DNA of 64,000 nucleotides, from assembly GCF_000002985.6 (NCBI RefSeq), contig NC_003280.10:496001-560000 (forward strand), given 5' to 3'. Below the pieces are notes generated by a model. That model had not been told where the DNA came from. It searched no databases and saw only the letters and a program-made list of their open reading frames with translations. The translations under genes and the position numbers were made by a program. This DNA comes from Caenorhabditis elegans. Its lineage: Eukaryota; Nematoda; Chromadorea; Rhabditida; Rhabditidae. Below, piece after piece: positions 47,374 through 60,551 of this stretch (position 1 is its first letter; every line of letters starts with the position of its first letter).

Positions 47374-50300
47374 ATCATGAAAAATTTAGGTATTTTTAAT
47401 TTCGAAAAAACGGGATAATTTTTCAAACTGCTCAAAATGTAAGTCAGAAAGTTGAAAAACTGGTTCTATTGGGTTATTCAAGTAATGTCGAGAAATGTCG
47501 CAAAATGTAATTCAATACATTTCGTTACATTACTTAAAGAGCACCATTGACATAAATATAGTTTGCATTTTTTTCAAAAAAAGAAAACGTATCAAATTTG
47601 ACATCTACAGTAACCCTCTACCTTTATTTTTTTAAATAAAAATGTTAATGTAGCCCATATGGAAATTTTGAAAATTGTGGACTAGGAATTTGGAACATTT
47701 GAATTTTTTTCGATTTTCAAAAACAGTTTAAATTAATTTTTAAGTTTGTGAAAATTAAAAAAAAAACGAATTCTCCAATTAAAAAAAACATTTCGAACAA
47801 TTTTTTCAAAATTTTTCATAATCTTCATTTTTTTTTGTTTTCAGATTTTCAAAGATTAGAAAATTATGTAGTTTTAAAGTAGCACTGAATATGTTTGCAA
47901 TACTTTTTTGTAAACTGTAACCCGTCAAAATACATTTTTTTAAATGTGTTTCAAACTTTGTAATTGTCTTCAAAGTAGACAAGTATAAAAAATTTATGAA
48001 ATTCTACAGTAACCCAAAGGATTCATGGAATTTTTTATATTGGCAGAATGTTTCCTAGCTGACACACTACGCTTAAATTCATCACAAATTTGTTTCTGAA
48101 GAAAATTTCGAAACTTTTTGCAATTATGAAAACTCTCCGGTTACTGTAGCTCGCTTTGAAGCAAAATGTTTCATTTTTTAAACCTAAGTTCCTCTAAAGT
48201 ACCTCATGCTGCGGTAGGCATCGGAATCTCAATATCTGATTGTTATCTCAACTTTTTTTGCCGACATTTTCCGCAGACAGGAATAGGGAAACAAATTGAT
48301 GCAAAAACTTGGTGATGGCACGTACCTTAGGCGGTGGTGTGACGTACGATTTGGTACTTTTTTTTTGAAAAAAAACATAAAAAAGTAAAATTAGAACTGA
48401 AAAATTTTTGTATAAAAATCCAACAAAAATTTCTCCGAATTCAAAAAGTCCAAAAATTTTCAAATGTTCCAATGTATATACTTTGATCTTTATATTCTAT
48501 AAATATCAACACACACACGTACACTAATTGGTCATATCAATTTCACTTTTTCCACGCATTCCGCCCAACGTCCTCACTCACACAAAGTTCGTGAGAAATT
48601 GCAAAATTCTCTACATTTTGGACCATATATCGTGCATATATCAACATTTATCATATTGAGATGTATCAATTGCTAATTTGGCAACATTTTAAAAATGATG
48701 ATAAACTGGGTAATCAGGTGGAAGAAGTGGAAGTGGACGAGAGAGGAACTAATTGGATAATAGAACCTGATGATTTTGGAAATCCCTAAAAATACACATT
48801 ATTTGTAGCTGATTAGTAGTGTTAATCTGTGAGTGGTACATGGATTCTTCGGTGATTTGGACTTGGAGCTAATGCTCAAAAAATTAGAACTCCAAGAGCA
48901 AAATTGACAAAGTTACAGTAGTTTCAAAGTTTTTGAGTCGCTACTCGGCGAATTGGATTTTTGTAAATCAGGGGTAATAAACAATAATACAGCTAACTGA
49001 ATTATGAAAAAACAGTAGTTTGGTCAAAATTCTTCGTAGCTCTAGGCCCAAAATAAACATAGTTGTGGCTATTTGCTGAGTAGCGACTCAATGGCTCCGT
49101 ATCACATTTTATCCACTTAACGTAGAATCCTATCTACTTTAAAATTTACTTTTTGAGAAAAGTTTCTAACTTAACTCTGAACACAGCTAAGCCAATTTGA
49201 AAGTCCTGAGTCGCTATTCAGCCAATTCCGAATTACAGAAACTTTGCTAAAATTAGAGCTATAAAGTAGCTTCCCAGAGAATTTTGATATAGTTTTCAGA
49301 ATAATGTAGAAGATGCGGAGGCTGAGTAGGGACCCTAAAAAATTAAAATTAAAATAGGAATATCCTGGGAACTTGAAAATGTTTTAGGATTTAATCTACA
49401 TAAAATGCGGGAATTTTTTGCCCAAAAAATGTGACATGAATCAAGCGATAATTGTTGCGTGGTCCTGTGCATATGTATACATAGTTTGATCTATGCCGCC
49501 TGTCTGCCCGTACAGTGTAACGTAGTTTCTTCCCGCTTGCTCTATTGTCCTCCCGCCACTCTGTGTAGGAGGTGATTGTAAATGAGAGTGGTACTATTAT
49601 AGTACCAATGCCTAGCCTCTGAGCAACCGCTCTTCTCGTCTTCCTTTTTATTCTTTTCTCTTTATATTAGCCGTATTAATGAATGATATGACTATCAACA
49701 ATTGTGAGATATTTTTATTTTAAAAAAAATTAAAAACGGATTTCTCGAAATTGTCACCTTTCATAGTATTTCGCTATTCCTCCTTGCTCCAAAATTTTAA
49801 TTTTCAGATTGAAAGCTTAAAGGGTTTTGCTATGAAATTTGAATTCAGTGTTTTATATCTTCTGAATTTTCTAAAAATTTAAATAATACTCAGCCAATTA
49901 CCAAAACTGTCTTAACTTCGTTCAGAATAGAGGTCAAAAGACGAATATGCTCAATTTACCAAAAGTTTTAATAGTTTCTTTTTGGTAATTTAGCTGAGTA
50001 GCGACTCGGTTAATTACTAATAACGAATAGTGAGAGTTAGTGCAGTGAAAACTCTTGAAATTGTCATCAACTTTGCATCAGCTTTATACTAATAAAAATT
50101 GATACGGAGGCTGAGTAGCGACTCAAAATTGAACCCTAAATGTTTCAGTAACTAGAATTATTTTGAGTTCAAAATTAACTATGTTAGAATAAACATTTTA
50201 AGTTCTAAAAACTGCAAAAAGTTCATCAAAAACGATGGTTAAGCCGAGTCGCTACTCAGCCAATTCCAAATTGCCGCAACTTTGTTCAGGAGAAAGATAG

Positions 50301-50830
50301 AAACTAGGTTCAAGAGACAAAAATGTTTAATTTAAAAAGGCCAATATTATGGATTACCTTTTAAAATAATATGGTGTAGTGCTGAGTCGCTACTCAGCCA
50401 ATTACCAAAAATCATAACTTTGTTCAGAATAAAGATGGAAACTGGGTCATAAATATTCTCTTTTTTTTTTAATTAAAAATGGATCTTCTAGCTTCAGAAG
50501 CGTCGGAAACTTCCCATGGGTTACTGTAGGTCTTCGCCCAAAAAATTTCGTACCTAATCATCTCTAAAGATCATTATTTTCCAGTCTTCCAAAAAAACCG
50601 AAACTATTTTGCAAAATGGGCGGTACGAGTTCACCTGCAACCAGCCAGCTTCTTCCTTATGTGATTTGTAAAAATAATTGGATTTTTCACTGTAGACCCC
50701 GCCCACTTCCACATCTGTCCGCACCTTTATCTCGTCGCCCATTTATTGCTGCTTCATTCTATTATCATTTTATCATTTTATCAATTGCCATTGGCCGATT
50801 CAAATTGGTAATAAATTTTGGCAATAAATC
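47374..50830. repeat. Intergenic region upstream of the MLT-10 family gene
   Basis: No exon seen. GAGTCGCTACTC modules occur near 48936, 49076, 49206, 49995, 50114, 50245 and 50385, with ATACGGAG and CATAACTTTGTTCA companions. A CTACATAAAATGCGGG fragment lies near 49395. The last 200 bp (CACCTGCAACCAGCC, CCCGCCCACTTCC, CCTTTATCTCGTCGCCC) is GC-richer and is the best promoter candidate. Confidence 0.5.
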
Positions 50831-53800
50831 ATGAGAAATTTGAACTTAATATTATTTACGGCCTTGGCAGGTTGGTGTGCTATTTGAAATTGAAAAAAAG
50901 TTTAATTAAATAACCTCAACGTTTTCAGCCGTAACCTATGCTAACGTCCAACCTCATGATATTAGTCAAAATGGAGCAGTTAAGGATGGTAATCATTTAA
51001 GGGTAAGTACCAAAATTTTTTTGTTGATAAATTAGAGGCTCCGTATTACACTTAATAATTTCAGAAATGTTTGATATTTTAAATCTGATTTTTTTTCATT
51101 TTGAACCAACTCTCTATCGTTATTCTGACTGTGAGCAAAGTTAAGATAGTTTTGGCAGTTGCCTGAGAAGCGACTAAGTTTGACTACTGTGATTCGGAGG
51201 CTTGCCAATTTTATTTTCAATTTTAAGACATTTTTTGCAGTATGTAGGATTTGACATAAAATTTAAAATAAATTTTTTTTATTTTGAAAAATTTGAACTC
51301 TTTCAAAATTTAGAGAGACAAATTTAATTAAAACAAATTTTTAAAAAATCTTCGCTTAAAAATGAGCGTAATTAAATTCTGGTTTGAATATATTTTTTTC
51401 TGCATTTCAACCAAAAATTATTAATTTGGCATCCCTGGGCTGAGGATTACTGTAGGTTATTTTAGCCTAGAGGTTTGATACTTAATTATTTTTTTTTTAA
51501 TTTTTGACGTGCTGACCTAGTCAAATTTGCGGGTTTTTGAAAAAAAAATCTAGCAATTAAAAAAAATCATGTAGTTCTAATATGCAAAATTAAATTAACA
51601 TTTTAATTTTAGAAAAAAAAGTTAACTTTTTTTTCTACATTTTCAAAAATTTTAAAAAATTTCAAAGCTATCCGAAACTCTACAAAACCTCAAAAACCCC
51701 TAACCCTTTCCAATTTTCAGATTGACCTGAATGAGACCTCATCCGTGGAGCTTATGGACAAATGGTTGTCCCAGGCCTTCTCCGGACTTATGGCGGCGGT
51801 GGCCTCTAAGAAAATCGCCAAAATGCCAGCAGAGCATCAAAATATTGTGCAGCAATGCTCGAAAGACGCAAAGGATGTTCGGGAGCATGCCAAGTGTCTT
51901 GTGAAGCTTCTCGATGCTGAAAAATCGGGAAAACTTGGAAGAAAGCAGTACCAGAAAGTGGTGAAGTCTCCAGAAACTATCGTTTTACCTGAAAATCCAA
52001 AAATGCTGACCAAAAAGGATTTGGAAAAGGCTGAAAATGCTGGAGCTGCTGAAAATAACGAGAATCTGGAATGGATCGGCTCCTTCGGAACAGCCCGTGC
52101 AAAGCGCTCCTACAAAGTCGTCCATCGTGACAGTTACGCCTTGAGATCCACGGATGACGTCGATGGTATGACAAAGCTGGCGAAATCCCTTACAAATACC
52201 GTTAGAGCTATGAAAAATAAGACGGAGCGAGCCGAGCCATGGGTTGAAGCTGTCGGACGTATCAAGAAGCTTGGAGAAGAGGCGAAACGGGAGAAGAAGA
52301 ACCGTGAAGTTATGAAGAAGAGACTGAAGCAGATGATTGATAATACACCGGCCGAGTTTGTGGATCCACGGAAGCCGGTGGCTTTGAAGCAGGTACCGCA
52401 TCTTCAATTTGAACAAAGTTATGGCGATTTTGAATATTGGCTGAGTAGCGACTCAGTATCACACCATATTATTTTGAAAATTATTCTATTATATTTCCCT
52501 TCTTAAATTAAACATTTTTGTCTCTTGAACCTAGTTTCTATCTGTCTCCTGAGCAAAGTTATGGCAATTTGGAATTGGCTGAGTAGCGACTCAGCATAAC
52601 CATTGCGATACGGAGTTTTGTTCGTTTTGCTCCAATTTTAATGATTTTTTTGCATTTTGTAGGATTTAAAATTGTTATTCTAAGTTAATTTTGAACTCAG
52701 AATAATTCTAGTTACTAAAATATTTAAGGTTAAATTCCGAGTCGCCACTCAGCCTCCGTATCAATTTTCAATTTTTTTCTACTACAAAACTAATGCCAAA
52801 GCAGATGAGATAGTTTGAAGGGTTTTCACTGCACTAACTATTATTTATTAGAAGTTTGCCAAGTCGCTACTCAGCTAAATTACCAATAAAAAAATTCAAA
52901 TTGTTATAACTTTGCTCAAAAATTAGACAGAAAGACCATTTGAAGTTTGCTGAGTAGCGACTCAAACAACCTAACTATATAACAAATGTTCCAAATTTTC
53001 AGGCAGAGATGGAAGACGAGAACAATGAAATCGCAAAACTTATGCGCAAGAAGGAAGCCGACGAGATCCGTGTTCCACTGAAATTCCTGAGAAAAGCTGT
53101 GAAGACAGCTCTGATGCTCGGCGGCCAAAATGTGACGGATTTCGATCAAAAAACGCTGAAAATGGTCTCACCACGAATGATGTCGATTGTTCCAGAGCAG
53201 GAGGATGAGAGTTTGGTTGGTTTTTTCAAAATTATGGAATCTAAAAACAGCTCAAAATGCTCCACGGTTGCTCATTTTTTGGCTGAGAAACATTTTTTTA
53301 AAGGCTTCAAATTTTCTGAAACATTAAGAACCTCTAAAAATTTTCTAATTTTTTTACAATCAATTGAGATAAGGCAAAATTAGTCAAGTTTCTAAATTTC
53401 AGTTTCGATTTTTGGAGCATTTTTAGTTTTTGACATGCTCGAACCTGTTTGAAAACTGCCAAAAATTACAAAAATTCATTTCCGGACAATTTTAGTCAAA
53501 TTTTAATTTTTTGCAGTTTTAACCACAAATCTCCCAGTACAAAGTACAAATTACAAAATAATTCCAGTTCAATCTCCTCTCGCCATCCTTATTCTCGCTT
53601 CACGACGAGGGAGAAGGCATCGAGAAGCTCACCTCACTGCCGCATTTGTTGAAAAAACTGGATAACCACGGACAAAATGCCTGGATGGATTTTATTGTGG
53701 AAGCCGCTGGTGAGAGAGAGACTGGTTTTCTCGACAATGACGTCATCAATTCTTGATTTGTTTCAGGCGTCAGTGATGAGGTGACCAAGACTGAAAAGGT

Positions 53801-55892
53801 GTTCCGCGAGAAGAAGGAGAAGGAGTTGAGAGGAACCGATGGAGTTCCACTTTACTTTACTAAGGTAAGGGAATTTTGCCTTTTGAACCAACTTTCTAGG
53901 ACCAGTATGAAAAAAGTTATGGGCATTTGAAGTTGTTGAGTCGCTACTCAGCGAATTCCAAAATGCCATAACTTTGTTCAAACTTGAGCTAGAAAGTTGA
54001 TTCAAAACGCAAAATGTAGAAATTCAAGTTTTGCATTGATTGAAATAGATTGCAATTTGATACGGAGCCATTGAGCCATCCTTATCCTGGGTCGCTACTC
54101 AGGCTCCGTATCACAATTTGTAACATGCATCGTAAAATTTGATACTCTTTTGCATTGGCATTCAGACCAAAACTATAATACTATTATGAACTATGTTCCC
54201 TCAATCAGAAATGTAGTTGAGTTGCTAATTAGTGAATTCAGTGGCTCTGCATCATATTGGCTGAGTAGCGACTTAACAAAACTTTCACGTTCCATAAGTT
54301 TTCAAATTTATCTACATAAATTGAATATATTTTTTTTTCAGGAAAACGCCACAAAAATCCTGGGAAACGAGGAAAAATCAAAAATCGAAGTTTTCGAGGA
54401 TCTCGATAAGTCATACAGTGAAGAGCAAAAGAAGAAGCTTAACGATGATGGATTCGCATTTTTGACTGAAAAACAAATGGAAAGACTCTACGGAAAGGAA
54501 AGCCCGTACAAGCATACAAAGGCGTTGAAGAAGTTCAAGAGACTGAGAGATGACCCAGAGAAATATATTGAGAAGGAGTAAGTTGGGATTTTTTGAGCTA
54601 TAATTTTGTAGTTTGGAGCAAAATTCTGAGTAGTTTAGCTCCAAAAATTTGTTTCTGAAACTAGGTCAAACTACAGTAATCCTAAGTTTTTTCCACTACA
54701 AATTTTGGTTTAAAAAAAAACTAGGCCAAAGTACAGTAACCCAAACTAACTCTAAGTCTAAAACATCGCTACTAAACGTAGTAATCCTACATACAGTAAT
54801 CCTTGAATATTTCAATTTTGGAATGTCTCAATAAAAATTAGAGCAAACTACAATAATCCTTTGGTATTTTTGCTCACAAAAATTTTCTGTAAGTAGTAGG
54901 GAAAAGTACAGTAATTCTTAGGTGAAAATCTGAGGCAAGGTACAGTAATTCATGATAGATATCAGTTGAAAAATGATCAAACTTCAGTAGCCCTTCAGTA
55001 TTTTTATTTTAAAAAAACTAGGTCAAGTTACTGTAATTCCTTGGCTTTTGAGTCCTTGAATTTGGTTTTAAAAATTAGGTCAAAGTACAGTAATCCTTGA
55101 GTACTTTACAATTAGTTCAAAATTTGGTTTTTAAAATCTAGATCGAAGTACAGTAAAATACAGCAATCCTTGAAGTTTTCTGTTCAAAAATAGAATTTCC
55201 AAACCTAGAAAAAATACAGTAGTTACTTCCAGCAAAAAATTTCAACTTCAAATCTAGATCACCCTACAGTAACCCTAACCTGAATATTTTCCAGCATCCG
55301 CGCCCTCGCTGAAGCCGAAAAGTTCCGAGTTGCTCGCCGAGCCGACATCGTCTCCTCTCCATTCATCCTAACCCCTCTCACCTTCGCCTCGGCCCCTCTC
55401 TCCAACACATTCATCGTCTTGTCCCCACTGGTCCTGTCCCCAATCACCCTGTCCCCAGCCGTCTTGGGACCAATTATCCTGTCCCCTTGGGTCTTTGTCC
55501 CACTGATTCTGTCCCCTCGTGTCCTCTCTCCCCTGATTGTCAATCCCCTCGTCTTCTCTCCAATCATCCTGTCTCCACTGGTTCTCCATCCGCTGATCCT
55601 TGTCCCAGGAGTGTTCAATCCGATCATTCTGTCCCCATTGGTGTTGTCCCCGTTGATCCTGTCCCCACAGGTGTTCACCCCATTGATCTTGTCCCCGTTC
55701 GCTTTGAATCCTTTGATCTTGACACCTATGGTCGGATCCCCGCTGATCCTGTCCCCATTCGTCTTGTCGCCAATTATTCTGTCGCCACAGGCGTTGTTCG
55801 CGGTCGTGTTGTCCCCGTACGCCCTGTCCCCACTGGTTGAGTCAAAGCTTATTGCTGCTGAAGTTGTGTTGTCCCCATCATGGCTTTCATAG
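50831..55892 (+). CDS. MLT-10 family molting protein with C-terminal pentapeptide repeat
   Basis: Exons 50831-50870, 50929-51002, 51721-52392, 53003-53215, 53568-53709, 53767-53864, 54342-54577 and 55295-55892 encode 690 residues. Exon 1 is a signal peptide ([13 protein letters not shown]). The middle (about 38-515) resembles the nematode-only moulting-cycle domain (MLT-10/DUF644): [20 protein letters not shown]-rich [41 protein letters not shown], ending [18 protein letters not shown]. About residues 530-680 form some 27 tandem pentapeptides of consensus LILSP, with Pro nearly every fifth residue. In C. elegans MLT-10 is a secreted epidermal protein needed for molting; I infer a similar cuticle or apical matrix role. 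Whether this is mlt-10 itself or an mltn paralog is open. Introns 3, 6 and 7 carry modular repeats. Confidence 0.9.
54655..55275. repeat. TACAGTAATCCT minisatellite in intron 7 of the MLT-10 family gene
   Basis: A degenerate unit near CTAGGTCAAAGTACAGTAAT recurs about a dozen times with variable spacing. A related unit fills the sixth intron of the SLC6-like gene. Confidence 0.75.
55415..55860 (+). repeat. 15-bp coding minisatellite (LILSP pentapeptides)
   Basis: Units such as ATCCTGTCCCCACTG encode Leu/Ile-Ile/Val-Leu-Ser-Pro. One unit (QALFA) lacks the proline. The repeat also opens a long antisense frame, which I regard as a by-product of its composition. Confidence 0.9.
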
Positions 55893-57101
55893 GCTTTTCG
55901 ACCTAAAATCCCAACCACTAATCGAGTAGAAATACGTGCAATAATAATTTATTTAATTTATAGTATGTTACCTATTAATTCATTTTCAAACTTGTTACAT
56001 ATCAGTTCAATAAACCGCATTTTAATATAAATTCCGCTGAGTAGCGACCTAAAACAAAATTCACAAAACCTAGGTGTGATACGGAGCCTGAGTAGCGACT
56101 CGGGTATGGACACCAATTTATTTTACATACCTATGTAATTTACTATTACACTATTAAATGGAAATATTAAAGTTAATTCTTTGCTTCACGAGTTTTAAGT
56201 TTAAGTTAACACTGATCATAGTTATAACATTTTGGAATTCGCTGAGTAGCGACTCAAATACTTCAAGTCGGTGTAACTCTGTCAGTTTTTGTCTTAGTTT
56301 AAAAAAAAAACTTTCGAGCTTATAGTACAGCTTGAAGAGTAAAAGTTTTGTTAAGTCGCTACTCAGTTAAAGTGATACGGAGCCAGTGAATTCACTGAGT
56401 AGCAACTCAACAACATTTAAAATTTCGGGAACTTTGGTCAACATAGTATTATAATTTTTTATTTTGGTCCAAAAGCCAATGTGTGTAAGAAAGAGAGCGT
56501 CAAATTTTGCAAAAAATCGAACATGTTGAAAATTATGATACGGAGCCTGAGTAGCGACTTATGATAAAGATAGCTTAGTGGCTCCGTATCAAATTGCAGA
56601 TTATTTCAATCAACGCAAAACCTAAATTTCTACAGTTTGCTGCTTAAATCAACTTTCTAGCTCAAGTTTGAACAAAGTTATGGCAATTTGGAATTCGCTG
56701 AATAGCGACTCTAATCCTTCAAGTTGTTGTAACTCTGTCAGTTTTTGTCCTACAGTTTTGATTTAAAAAGAATATTGCTGAGAAATTATTTTTTTAGCAG
56801 AACAAATTATTAGTAGCTACTCAAAACATTTTTAAATTTATCAAATTCCCACACCCCTTCAAGTAAATTTCCAAACAAAATAGTAGTATAAAACTTGGCG
56901 TACCAGCCCACTAAAGACCGCATCACTTGGCAGACGGGGAAATGGGAGGAATATCCTTGAGAAAACAGGCTTTTCCTCGTCATCTTTACACCTCTAAAGA
57001 GGGATAAATATCATGTGAATGGATTTGTTTATTGATTTTTCAGAATACTTTTTTGGTATATTTTTTGCCGAATTTTAAATATGTTTTTGCAGATTCCACC
57101 A
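55893..57101. repeat. Spacer with GAGTCGCTACTC modules
   Basis: AATAAA near 56009 is a candidate polyadenylation signal for the MLT-10 family gene. GAGTAGCGACTC-type cores occur near 56037, 56094, 56245, 56352, 56393, 56549 and 56698, the densest run in the window. The last 250 bp are free of the module and likely hold the lipase promoter. Confidence 0.7.
57091..57092 (+). promoter_or_regulatory. Candidate SL trans-splice acceptor of the lipase gene
   Basis: TTTTTGCAG lies nine bases before the chosen ATG at 57102, with no upstream exon. An in-frame ATG at 57081 lies before this acceptor and would be removed from the mature mRNA. Confidence 0.55.
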
Positions 57102-58698
57102 ATGAAAAGCTTGATTTTTATATTTTCCCTGACATTTACATTTTCCCGAATTTCTGCGGATTTTACACCACATTTCCGCAAATTCCTTCATGATAGCTAT
57201 GGAATTGCTATAACCGGACAGCTGGAGCGTACCGATTTGGGGATGGATGCGAGTTTCGGTGGAAAGGAGAACCCAACAGAGGTGCCACAGAATCCTGTGA
57301 TCATTGTGCACGGGATCACTAATAAGGCGTCGAGGTTTGGGGTAAGTTTTTGAAAAATTTTATTACTAAAATTAATTTCTACAGGGCACCGTGGCCTACC
57401 TGAAATCCAAAGGCTATAAAAACTCGGAGATCTATGGCACAACTTGGGGAGACAGTGGGAGGACACCCGTTGGCCTTGTGGATATGAAATGCAACTATGT
57501 TAAGCAGATACGGTAGGCATGAAAGAAAAAGTTATGATTTTGTCTGAAAATTTATGTCAATCGACGTAAAATTCTATTATTTACAACAATGTCTTCTGGA
57601 GCAGGGCTTTAGGTGCAATATGAACAAAGTTATGGTACTTTGGAATTTTGTGAGTCGCTACTCTGCCAATTTAATGACTCCGTATCAATAAATATTCATT
57701 GTCAATCTACGCACAATTTTATAAACTACAACTTTGGCTCTTTAAGCAAAATTCTAGGAGCAAAATAAACAAAGTTATCGTTTTTTTTTTTAATTTTCTT
57801 GAGTCGCTACTCAGCCAGTTTAATGGTTACGTATCACAAAAAAACTGAGTAGCGACTCAGACGAACTTCAAACTGCCATAACTTTGTTACTTTTTGTTAT
57901 ACACTTGTAGTAAAAACAGAGTTGTAGGTCATAAAATTCTTCTTCGATTCGAGCATGATTTAGCGCGATACGGAGCCATTGGTTTTGCTCCTTAGCGAAT
58001 CAATACATGTATTACCAAAATTTCAGAGCAATGATAATTGCAGTCCGACAGTACACTGGGCAGAAAGTTGACGTCATCGGCTACTCAATGGGCTCCCCGT
58101 TAGCTAGAAAAGCAATTCTTGGAGGACAATGTGTGGATACCCGGGAGATTTTGGGTAAGAACGTTTTTTTTTAAATTTAGTTTGCAAACAAAAATTCCAG
58201 GTGCTCCGCTGACTGAGCTCGTGGACACCTTCCTGTCAGTTGCTGGTGCAAATTATGGTAGTGTCCTGTGCATTCTGCCGGTGCCTGTTGGAACATGTAA
58301 TAAGTGAGTTTATTTTGCAATGCTAAACTGAGTCGCTACTCAGCCAATTGTAAATTTCCAATTTTTCCATCCCCTCAGAAGTCCTAGAAACCCCAAATTT
58401 TCCCAAATATTTTTCCAGAAAAAACGGACTGCACTGTGACTCGGAATTCCTTCAAGATATCAATAACCAGCATCGCTACGAGGGATCCCATGTCTTCAGT
58501 ATATTCTCAACTGCAGATGAAAAAATAGGATTCAGATCCTGTGGAAGACCAGTGTCCCCGATTAGAGGAGGTACTGGATTTGTGAAGCGTGATGGGCTTA
58601 ACCATGACCAGTTGATGGATACTACGCATCCATTGCAAAGGAATTTTATATTGTATCACTCGCCTAAGGCTCCAAAGAGTCATAGGAATGTTAACTAA
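57102..58698 (+). CDS. Secreted class 2 lipase (LIPS family)
   Basis: Exons 57102-57341, 57385-57512, 58027-58154, 58201-58303 and 58419-58698 encode 292 residues. The signal peptide is MKSLIFIFSLTFTFSRISA. The alpha/beta hydrolase core shows the oxyanion-side VIIVHGITNKAS (His70), the nucleophile elbow VIGYSMGS (Ser143), a candidate acid Asp233 in STADEKIG and a candidate catalytic His262 in DGLNHDQLMD. This is the pattern of the worm lips genes (Pfam Lipase_2), related to bacterial EstA/LipA-type lipases. They are secreted from gut or epidermis and probably hydrolyse ester lipids; the substrate is unknown. Length is normal and all triad candidates are present, so it is likely active. Intron 2 is 0.5 kb and carries four GAGTCGCTACTC cores. 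Confidence 0.92.
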
Positions 58699-60551
58699 TT
58701 TTTAGAGGAGATTTTATAAATGTAACTATTTATTTTGAATTTGTAAATTATTTTTTATGGCTTTCTTTTGTTTGAATAAAATTAAATGCTAAAATTAACA
58801 ATTTAACACAGAAAAATATGAAAAACGGGGTAAGTTGTCAAAAATAAACTTTAAATATTGGAAACAAATTTCTAAATGTTTTTTTTTAAAATTAACCTTT
58901 TTTGAAGTTTAGGTATTATTTTTTTAACATCATTTTTAGAACTAAAAAAAACACATTTAAAAAATTGTTTCACTAAAAATTTCCGCAACGGGCTTCACCT
59001 ATATTTTTCATCATAAAATAAACAAAATTTTTATTGAAAAGTAAACATCACATAAAAATGTCACTTGATTCCTCAAATATTTAACCAAAAACTTTTGGGG
59101 TTGAAAAATATTTTGAAATTAAAATTTTTTGAAAGTAATTGTTTTTTTTGAATTTAGTCTATACAGTAGTTATATATATATGTAGTTATAGGCCCCTATA
59201 TGTAGTTATAGGCTATACATTATTCAATTGATTTTCAAATTAAAAACAAATTGAGCCTTACAATTTTCTTAAAGTATTCTCAAAATTTCCTATTTTTCCT
59301 GGAAACTTTACATATATTTCTGTTTCAATATTTAAAACAATGTTTCCAGTTTTACAGTAAACAATAAAGTTTAATGAAAATTTAAATATAAAAAAAAAAC
59401 TTCGTTGAAAATTAAAAAAAAATTATTTTACTTATTATAAAATTCCTTAAATTTCCTACTTTTCCAACAAACTTTACATATATTCTCCCTAAACTTGTAA
59501 CCAAAGACCCTTATCCCCCATACTCTATTTACCCAAAAAATCAATAAAACCGTCATCATTAGTCGCAATTTTCTGTCAGTTCCATCCAAATGTCTGGCGT
59601 CTCCTCATCGATCTCTGTGTCTCTCTGTTCTAAATTGTCTTTTGTCTATGTCTCTCTATCTTTTTCTTTTTATACATAAATATATATTCTCTACCAACAG
59701 AATATGTGCTCAACATTCTTCTCAGGTTTTCCATCTTTCCATTCAACTTTTCAACATTTTTTTTTTCGATTTTTTTCAATAGGTATTTCACAATTTTTTT
59801 AAAAGAACTAACTATAAAATTTGAAAATCTGGCCTAAATTGATTTTTAAAAATCCAAAAAATTCATCACCAATATTTTTTTGACTCAAAATTACGAGATA
59901 TATAAAAACTATAGTTTTAAAAAAATTTTTAAAATTAAAAATAAATTAAAAAATTTTGGAATTTTCTAAAAATTGTTTTTCTAACTTTACATCTCTCTAC
60001 GCTCCCAGGCTAACTTTCATGATATTTTTCATTATTATCATTACTACAATATCAATTTCCTTCTTCTCAAAAACTACTATTTTCCCCCATTTCTAATTAT
60101 TTTCTAGTCAGAAGCTCAGGGGCTCTCGCCCCTGAGCCCCCGTTGCCATGATAACTTAAATGTCTTTTATTTTCTGCTTCTTTTTTTCTCTTAATCTTAT
60201 AGATTTTTATGCTTATGCTCATGTGTTGCTCATTTTCGCAAACATGCAAAATTTTAAATTTTAGAATTTTTTCGAAATTTATTTTGAATTTTTTAAAATT
60301 TAATTTGAACTTTTTCCAAAATTTTTGGATAAATATTTGAAACAATTGAAAAAAAAATCACATTTTTATTTAAAAAAAAAAGCCCATAAAGCAAAACGAG
60401 AGAATTTTCAAGCAAAATGTTGCAAAAAAGGTTTTTTAAATTTTTTTTTTCAAAATATTTTTCCAACTTTTCAAATTTTTTCAGACAAAAAACCACGTGT
60501 ACTCTACAATGCCAAAGACCCCATAAAACCGAAGAAATCTAACCCAAAAAA
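58699..60551. other. Spacer between the lipase and SLC6-like genes
   Basis: AATAAA at 58775 is the likely polyadenylation signal of the lipase. The sequence is otherwise AT-rich. A pyrimidine-rich stretch with repeated GTCTCTCT lies at 59560-59700, a hairpin at 60114-60137 and a TTTTTCAG at 60477-60484 that could be the trans-splice acceptor of the next gene. No exon seen. Confidence 0.5.
60114..60137. other. Perfect 9-bp hairpin, 6-nt loop
   Basis: GCTCAGGGG and CCCCTGAGC flank CTCTCG. It stands out because it is GC-rich inside a strongly AT-rich spacer. No terminator role is known in worms; it may be the trace of a small element. Confidence 0.7.

Noticed and set aside
55259..55918. 219-codon antisense frame rich in GD..GDRI repeats
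   Set aside because: It is the exact complement of the coding pentapeptide minisatellite; its openness follows from the repeat composition.
57081..57101. ATG at 57081 as start of the lipase
   Set aside because: It lies before the likely trans-splice acceptor, and the ATG at 57102 places the signal peptide directly at the N-terminus.
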